The position numbers and the translations under genes were made by a program. A model generated the notes under the pieces. That model did no database searches. It was not told the DNA's origin and saw only the letters and a program-made list of their open reading frames with translations. Shown here one piece after another: positions 6,502-11,520 of a stretch of DNA of 11,520 nucleotides. Where the stretch lies: positions 1-11,520 of the forward strand of contig JANBQC010000763.1 in assembly GCA_027576995.1 (NCBI GenBank). Reading direction: 5' to 3'. Every line of letters starts with the position of its first letter. Positions within the stretch are counted from its first letter, which is position 1. This stretch comes from Dimargaris cristalligena (Eukaryota; Kickxellomycota; Dimargaritomycetes; Dimargaritales; Dimargaritaceae).

Positions 6502-8898
6502 TTAGGCCAAGTAGTTGAGGGTATTCTTTTGCTCTTCTGACCGCTCCAGGAACTCGCGTTCAATCAGGATATCGATATTCTTTTTGATGCTGGCTACTGA
6601 CGGTTTGAACCGGGATTGGACTTGGACAATGGTTTCATTGACCAACTGGACGTGCTCCATTTGCTTGCGCGCCTTCATGATCCGGACAATAGCGGCCTGG
6701 ATCAACCACTTCCGGTCTTCTTCGACGGTCTTGTGGGTGACCTCGGCCTCCACTCGCTGCTCACTCTTGACGGGCATGTTGAGGTTGACCCGGACCTTCT
6801 TGTTCTTGAAGCCCAGGTTAATCTCGTACCAAGAGCCAGGTCCGCCCACCGACAGGGCATTTCCACCCGGTGTCGAGTGGTGGGCGATTACCAAACGGGA
6901 CTTGACCAAGTTGGTCAGACTATTGATCAGCGTACTGGCCTCCAGTTCCGTGAGGTGGGTCAGGTCTTCAAAAGTGACGGTGTCCCGGTCATTGAACAGG
7001 AGTAGAATGGCCATTTGGTAGGTGGACACTTGCAGCAAGTAGGGTGGGTTGGCCCCCGCTTTCACCCCCGGTTTGTTAAGCCGGGCCCGTAGTTCACCCC
7101 GGCTGTGCTGGAATAGCCAGTTCAATTTGCGACCGTTGTGTTTAGTATCGTAGTATTTCTGGAATTGCTCGTAGAGAGGGGCTACGGCATCGGGTACCCG
7201 GAAGGTCGTATTGGGGGGCTGGAGGGGCCACGACGCCGTACTCAGTACCAGGATGGAAAAGTCGGGGCAGTTGTTCCGACCCTCAGCCTCCAGATTATCC
7301 TTGAACCCGGTATCCAATTCGCGACTGAGCCCCACATCGGTGAACATGCGCTGCAGTTTGTGGGTGTATTCATGGCCGCACGCCACTTTAAGTTTAGAAA
7401 TCATGTTGGCCTCGGCGTCTTCACTGACCGAAGTTCGGTTGATGAGCCGTTTGGCGAGCATCTTGGAGTAGAACTTCTGGAAGACGTCCTTATCGTCAAT
7501 ATACTTAAAGACCGTCATAATGCCGCTGAGCTGCTGCTCCAGGAGGTTGTCGTCGGAGGTTCCCGCCCCACCGGAGGTAGTTGCCGTAGAGACCGCTACT
7601 TTAGCCGGGGCCTTGCGTAGGAGACTGTCGCTGAAGCGGGCCAGGAGTTCGGGGGACCGAACCGAGTCGCCCTGCTTGCAGATACTATTCCGGTTAATGA
7701 ATTCTCGGCAGGCCTTGTCCAACTCCACCACGAAGCCCGAGTCATTGCTGAATGTATTGGCCACGAGAGTTTGGAAATTGCTGTGCACCCGCAGTAAGGC
7801 TTCGGTGTAGGCCCGGGGGTCGACGGTGGTGGGGTCGTCCAGCGGCTTGGCCAGCTCATCCACGGCATCGTGGCCCACCTGACCGACGTGGTCCTTGAAT
7901 AACTTGAGCAGAGGGACCATGCCGTCCTTCAGACGGGCCAGTAGGTGATAGAGTCGCCGTAGATCCTCCGTGGCTTCCTTACGTAGCAGGGGCAGAAACT
8001 CGCGATTCAGGATTTCGACCGTGGTCTCAATCAGGGTGGTGTTGCACACTTTCCGAAGCGGCGCCAGGGTAACCTGGGGTAAATAGAGCTGACACCACTG
8101 TTCCTCGTCATTAATCCAGGTGTCGGCCTGCTGCAAGTACTCGACAATGGTATGTTGGCTGCGGAAGGCCTCGCCTTCGCTCTGGTAGTAGGCCCGGGTG
8201 GCATCTAGGAAGGGGGTCTCAAAAGCTTGGTGGTATACCAGATGGGATGTTTTCCCCGGCTGACCTTCTTCGATGCTAACCAGAACGAGGGAGTTTGCGA
8301 GTTCCTTGATGTATTCGGAGTGGATAGAGCCCCCCGCCCGCTTCGCGGCCATTTGATCTAAGACGGTGTTCATGAGGGTGGGTTTGAGGGGGGTAATCAG
8401 ATGGACATTCCACAGGTGGAGGCAGAGGGTGTATACATCGTAAATGTCGTTCCGGCCCTCCTCGCGTTGGCGACGCACCCAGTAGCGGTTCATGTAGCGG
8501 AACACATGGTCAATGTAGCGGGCGCCCTTCTCGTAGCGCAGCCATTCCCGGCTATAGTAGGCCATGAGGTCCTCGCCGGCTTTGGCGTTGGCCTCCTGCT
8601 TAAGGGTTTCTAGGCGTTTGCGGAGATAATTTTGGAGAGAATTGTACAGTTCGCTGCCGAGGCCACTGCTGTGGGCCCGCATGGTGTTGTAGGGTGACCG
8701 ACCGGCGGAGTGGTTTATGGTACTGAAACCGGTCTGGGTGGTCTGGGTCAAGTGGTTATATACGGTGGTGTACAGGTCCATGGACCCACTGAGATTAAAG
8801 CCGTCCTGGAAGGCCATCAGGATCCGGTCCAGGCCGCTCTCTAGCAGAGCCCAATTTTCGCTGAAACTCCGACCCACACTATGGTTGCTTAGGTTCAT
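6502..8898 (-). CDS. CUL1: cullin-1, scaffold of SCF ubiquitin ligases
   Basis: Cullin-1 bridges SKP1/F-box substrate receptors at its N-terminus to the RBX1-E2 module at its C-terminus, acting in nucleus and cytosol. The frame is open 57 codons further upstream but only from a TTG; the first ATG, at 8898 (CCGCC before ATG), gives 798 residues, near the usual 750-780. Visible parts: SKP1-contact helices with SMDLYTTVYN at 39-48 and NRYWVRR at 137-143, a CUL1-type pattern; cullin repeats to about 385; DVFQKFYSKMLAKRL at 471-485; the RBX1-binding segment GRKLNWLF at 589-596; and the winged-helix Nedd8 region with IVRIMKARK, whose Lys742 (codon 6675-6673) matches the conserved neddylation lysine. 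The C-terminus LNYLA is the family ending. A Ser/Thr/Gly-rich insert at about 437-450 replaces the short charged linker of the human protein. It aligns to human CUL1 from memory without introns. Confidence 0.96.
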   Translation of the reverse strand: MNLSNHSVGRSFSENWALLESGLDRILMAFQDGFNLSGSMDLYTTVYNHLTQTTQTGFSTINHSAGRSPYNTMRAHSSGLGSELYNSLQNYLRKRLETLKQEANAKAGEDLMAYYSREWLRYEKGARYIDHVFRYMNRYWVRRQREEGRNDIYDVYTLCLHLWNVHLITPLKPTLMNTVLDQMAAKRAGGSIHSEYIKELANSLVLVSIEEGQPGKTSHLVYHQAFETPFLDATRAYYQSEGEAFRSQHTIVEYLQQADTWINDEEQWCQLYLPQVTLAPLRKVCNTTLIETTVEILNREFLPLLRKEATEDLRRLYHLLARLKDGMVPLLKLFKDHVGQVGHDAVDELAKPLDDPTTVDPRAYTEALLRVHSNFQTLVANTFSNDSGFVVELDKACREFINRNSICKQGDSVRSPELLARFSDSLLRKAPAKVAVSTATTSGGAGTSDDNLLEQQLSGIMTVFKYIDDKDVFQKFYSKMLAKRLINRTSVSEDAEANMISKLKVACGHEYTHKLQRMFTDVGLSRELDTGFKDNLEAEGRNNCPDFSILVLSTASWPLQPPNTTFRVPDAVAPLYEQFQKYYDTKHNGRKLNWLFQHSRGELRARLNKPGVKAGANPPYLLQVSTYQMAILLLFNDRDTVTFEDLTHLTELEASTLINSLTNLVKSRLVIAHHSTPGGNALSVGGPGSWYEINLGFKNKKVRVNLNMPVKSEQRVEAEVTHKTVEEDRKWLIQAAIVRIMKARKQMEHVQLVNETIVQVQSRFKPSVASIKKNIDILIEREFLERSEEQKNTLNYLA

Positions 8899-9060
8899 GG
8901 CGGGTGGGGGGAGGAAGGAGAAGAGACAACACCAGCAGATAGGTAGAAACTGTAAAGAGAAGGGATATATAGAAAGAAAAGTCGGAAATGAAGAAGAAAC
9001 ACACAGGAATGTGTGGGCGGGAGTAATTGTTAGAAAACGAAATAGGCTCGGGAGTAAAGC
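8899..9060 (-). promoter_or_regulatory. pyrimidine-rich leader/core promoter of CUL1
   Basis: On the gene's strand the 160 bases before the ATG are dominated by C and T, with CTATATATCCC at 8973-8963, about 65-75 bases before the ATG, as a possible TATA element. CT-rich blocks near transcription starts are common in fungal genes. A CTTTACAG at 8957-8950 and a CTAAC at 9033-9029 could mimic a 3' splice site and branch point of a 5'-UTR intron, but they are about 80 bases apart and no good 5' splice site is visible. Confidence 0.4.
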
Positions 9061-9244
9061 TGGGTTCAACTGGTCCCAGGGGAGGGGTAGCAGGATATAG
9101 GGGGGTGCTGTGCCTTCATAAGACCCCCGCGCCCCAGTGAAGAAGCAGAGTGGGTGGGAAAAGTTAGGAATGGCTGTGGGGGCTTTTTCCGTGCCTTCAG
9201 GCGAGTGGTTTAATGGTTCGTGATGTAGGCGAGAAGACTGGACC

Positions 9245-9261
9245 CGCTGACTGTGTCAGCG
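9245..9261. repeat. 7-bp perfect dyad (CGCTGAC-TGT-GTCAGCG)
   Basis: Two exact 7-base inverted arms flank a 3-base centre, about 350 bases before the CUL1 ATG. The GC-rich symmetric arms and promoter position would suit a dimeric transcription-factor site, and the tight loop would also allow a hairpin. No T-run follows. A few dyads of this size are expected by chance in the window, so a regulatory role is only a suggestion. Confidence 0.4.
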
Positions 9262-9382
9262 AATAAAACCCAGCCGAATGACCATCGCAATATAGACTGG
9301 ACGATTGTGAAGGCTGCGGTGACCAAATAGGTGTACCTGAACTTAATAGCTGGGTGCCGTACCTGTCCCAAATTAAGGCATT

Positions 9383-9402
9383 AATGAGGGCTCCTCCTCA
9401 TT
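9383..9402. repeat. 7-bp perfect hairpin with 6-base loop
   Basis: AATGAGG at 9383-9389 and CCTCATT at 9396-9402 are exact reverse complements around GCTCCT. It lies in the gene-free region, about 490 bases upstream of the CUL1 ATG. Size and loop are within chance expectation, and it is recorded because it is the second compact dyad upstream of CUL1. Confidence 0.35.
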
Positions 9403-10302
9403 GTTCCATTTATCCGAGGTACCAGCCACTGTCCTGATTACAACCAGATCCCTCTTGCTATCTAACCCAACGATCTCGACTTCAAAATAGCCTTTAAAGC
9501 GCATCTACAGTCTGGTGTGCCCGGCACCCAACACTGCCCATTCAGCGTTTTTCGGATTATCTTATAGGCTGAGTTGATGGCTTGATCACGGAATTAGTTT
9601 GGGCTGTAGAGTGAAGGGTCTATTGCTATTGAACAGTCCCTTTTAAGTGGCCAGATGTGATAGCAGCGGATCTCTTGCAAGAAAGTTCCTCAACTATTGA
9701 GAATAGCACGCCCTGCATCAATTCTGACATTCACTATTGTGAAACAATTGGTGAACATTTAGGATAAGTAAGTAAATGCTGTAGACGTGTGTAAGGGAGC
9801 AGACCTATCTTTAGGCGGCTCACCTATAAAGGTTTAAAAAGGGCGGTCCTGTTTATAAGAACCGGTAAGCTGAACATGAACAGCTAAAAGATGAGTAAAT
9901 AAACTAGGTACTTTTTGAAGATGCAATATGGCTTGGTTAACAGTCGTGCCACCTGATAGAAACACGGATTTATAGGAACATTTTGATACTTTTATCGCTT
10001 TATAGGAAATACCTCACGTATTAGCATCACTTTACCTCTGGGAAATAGGTGAGGTCGCCCGCACATCACATGAGTTAGCGACTGTCAAAATATTAAGGTA
10101 AATGCTATCATTACCCAAGCCAAGCGCATGGGTCTCCCGCCTTTCTCAATGTACAAAGGCAAATATTAAAGTAGCAGTTTATCATTCCATACCCATCGAC
10201 CTATTATTCTTGGGACCCATTATAATTAATATAAAGGTACTATTTTAAACCGAGGCCTGACCCAATGCCACGGCGTTAAGTTTGGAGATTGTAATGTAAT
10301 GG

Positions 10303-10368
10303 GAAGATGCTGATTAACTACAGGGAAAATCCAACCCAGCTATGCAATGCAGCATCTTCGGTTTTCCC
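10303..10368. repeat. two interleaved inverted repeats (pseudoknot-like order)
   Basis: GAAGATGCTG at 10303-10312 pairs exactly with CAGCATCTTC at 10350-10359. A second pair, GGGAAAA at 10323-10329 with TTTTCCC at 10362-10368, interleaves with it, so the arms run A-B-A'-B'. That order is what an H-type RNA pseudoknot needs, with linkers of 10, 20 and 2 bases. No gene or other RNA hallmark adjoins it, so it may be coincidence. Confidence 0.35.
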
Positions 10369-11520
10369 ACTCACCTATTATTGAAAGTATTCAGCAGTTA
10401 TATTGAACTATTTTCCCATACTTGTTGCAAGGGGACTTGGGCTGGTTACTTTGCTGAAGTCCATCGGTTCATGCAGCTCACCTCACTCCCCCTCGGACAC
10501 TGAGCACATCCCGCCAACTTCTAAAATCACAGTAGTGCTTATAATGCACAACCCCGCAGCTACAAGTCCACGCTTAGCGGAACGCACGGCAGCTGGGAGA
10601 TTGCCAACGATACTACCCCTCGTGGGTTCTGACTTCCCTGTTAAATTGAGTCATAAAGCGATGCCAATTACAGTAGTCCTGACCCCCCTAATGAATAGGG
10701 AGGCTTGGTGTGCTACGTTTCGATTCCTGCTTGGATATCCAGATCCCTTTAGAATTGTATTAATATACCCATCCAACCGCTCGCCCTACCCGTGGCAGAT
10801 ATTCTAAGGGACCTAGAAGTCTACAGAAGTGTGCCAATTCATGGATTAGCAGTATACAAGGTACCAGACCAGTCACATGTGCTCAGTCGGGGGTCAACTA
10901 GCCTGTAGTTTTGATAATTACGTTTCGATGGTAAACACTGTCACTTTCCAGCTTAAAGAGTTTTAGTATTACGCAGGCAAAATATATCAGCAGCTTTGCT
11001 AAATATGAGGATCATTTCTCCTCGGATTAATTAGTGTATTAGATGTATAAAAGTCCCGGCTAATTTCCACCCCTTACGAACTGAATAAGAAATGCCTTCA
11101 ATAAGCCAAGAGTCCCATTGTTCACTTCTTATAGGGCACTACACATTGTGACTAGCTTAACCGTTCAAATTATCTAACCATTAAGCCAATGTCAGTAGGA
11201 AACCACACTGAATGCAGACTCCACTGAACCTATGGATAGAACTGAGAAGCATAGTAAACCAAATGAGGGTGTATCCCACCTCACTTAAGTTAGGCCATCT
11301 ATTGTACTGCCATGGATGGTGGAAACTCTGCTGCATAAGTATTGGCACCACTCGGCCATCAGGGCACAGTTGCCATATGGGCAAGGTCAAATAACCGGCT
11401 ACTACCAGGTTCCTATGGGAGCTGGGAGTTTTATCACCTTCTTTTTACAAATTGATTCACCCATTATTCAGCCTTTCGATCCAATTATAGTATTCTAAGT
11501 CTTCTACATTAAGGCTGAAT

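Larger units (their letters stand above)
9061..11520. other. 2.4-kb region without a supportable gene
   Basis: This AT-rich stretch upstream of CUL1 has only short open frames. The longest is open for 140 codons (10385-10804, +), with no early ATG and no recognised domain; such a length is about what chance allows in this much non-coding DNA. Overlapping 60-69 codon frames at 11181-11498 on both strands are also unrecognised. I see no tRNA, long terminal repeat, tandem array or transposase motif. It may be intergenic DNA, worn transposon remains, or contain exons of an intron-rich gene that I cannot assemble by eye. Confidence 0.45.

Noticed and set aside
8950..9033. 5'-UTR intron of CUL1
   Set aside because: A CTTTACAG and a CTAAC are present, but they are about 80 bases apart and no GTAAGT/GTATGT-type donor is visible upstream.
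6502..9069. 855-residue version of cullin starting at 9069
   Set aside because: It starts with TTG, and its first 57 residues are translated pyrimidine-rich leader without cullin similarity. The ATG at 8898 has a good context and leads into a normal cullin-1 N-terminus.
10403..10807. 134-codon open frame in the right flank as a gene
   Set aside because: It begins with TTG, the first ATG is about 47 codons in, and the product matches nothing I know. Open length is about what chance gives in several kb of non-coding DNA read in six frames. Antisense frames are broken by stops, so no reversed transposon gene is seen.
11181..11498. Overlapping short frames on both strands near the right edge
   Set aside because: All are 60-69 codons, overlap each other on opposite strands, and show no domain, signal peptide or favourable start.

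Overview
The window looks like nuclear DNA from a fungus, probably an early-diverging (zygomycete-type) lineage with compact genes. Three conserved eukaryotic genes are recognisable: a Bot1p/mS45-type mitochondrial ribosomal protein (a fungal family), an oligopeptidase B-like serine protease with a mitochondrial-type presequence, and cullin-1. Each reads through as a single uninterrupted exon. All three ATGs have a purine at -3 and CC at -2/-1, which supports the chosen starts. Coding DNA is visibly GC-richer than the AT-rich spacers. The lineage is an impression from gene content and architecture and is not proven.

Layout. 1-234: a short GC-rich edge with small dyads and no identifiable gene. 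235-507 (-): a possible 90-residue secreted protein. 508-1590: AT-rich spacer, no gene seen. 1659-2726 (+): mS45. 2727-3137: convergent spacer holding the 3' ends of mS45 and the protease. 3138-5705 (-): the protease. 5706-6501: its upstream region, with an 85-codon upstream ORF ending on the protease ATG, merging into the 3' region of CUL1. 6502-8898 (-): CUL1. 8899-9060: pyrimidine-rich leader/promoter of CUL1. 9061-11520: about 2.4 kb without a supportable gene, only small dyads and chance-length open frames.

Functionally, mS45 belongs to the small subunit of the mitochondrial ribosome, and the protease, if its presequence works, would act in the same organelle. CUL1 is the scaffold of SCF ubiquitin ligases in the nucleus and cytosol and has no evident pathway link to the other two. 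I see no gene cluster, mobile element, CRISPR array, tRNA or rRNA. I did not find a convincing undescribed system. The best leads are the altered substrate-pocket residue and extra loop in the protease, the upstream ORF abutting its start, and the small secreted ORF.
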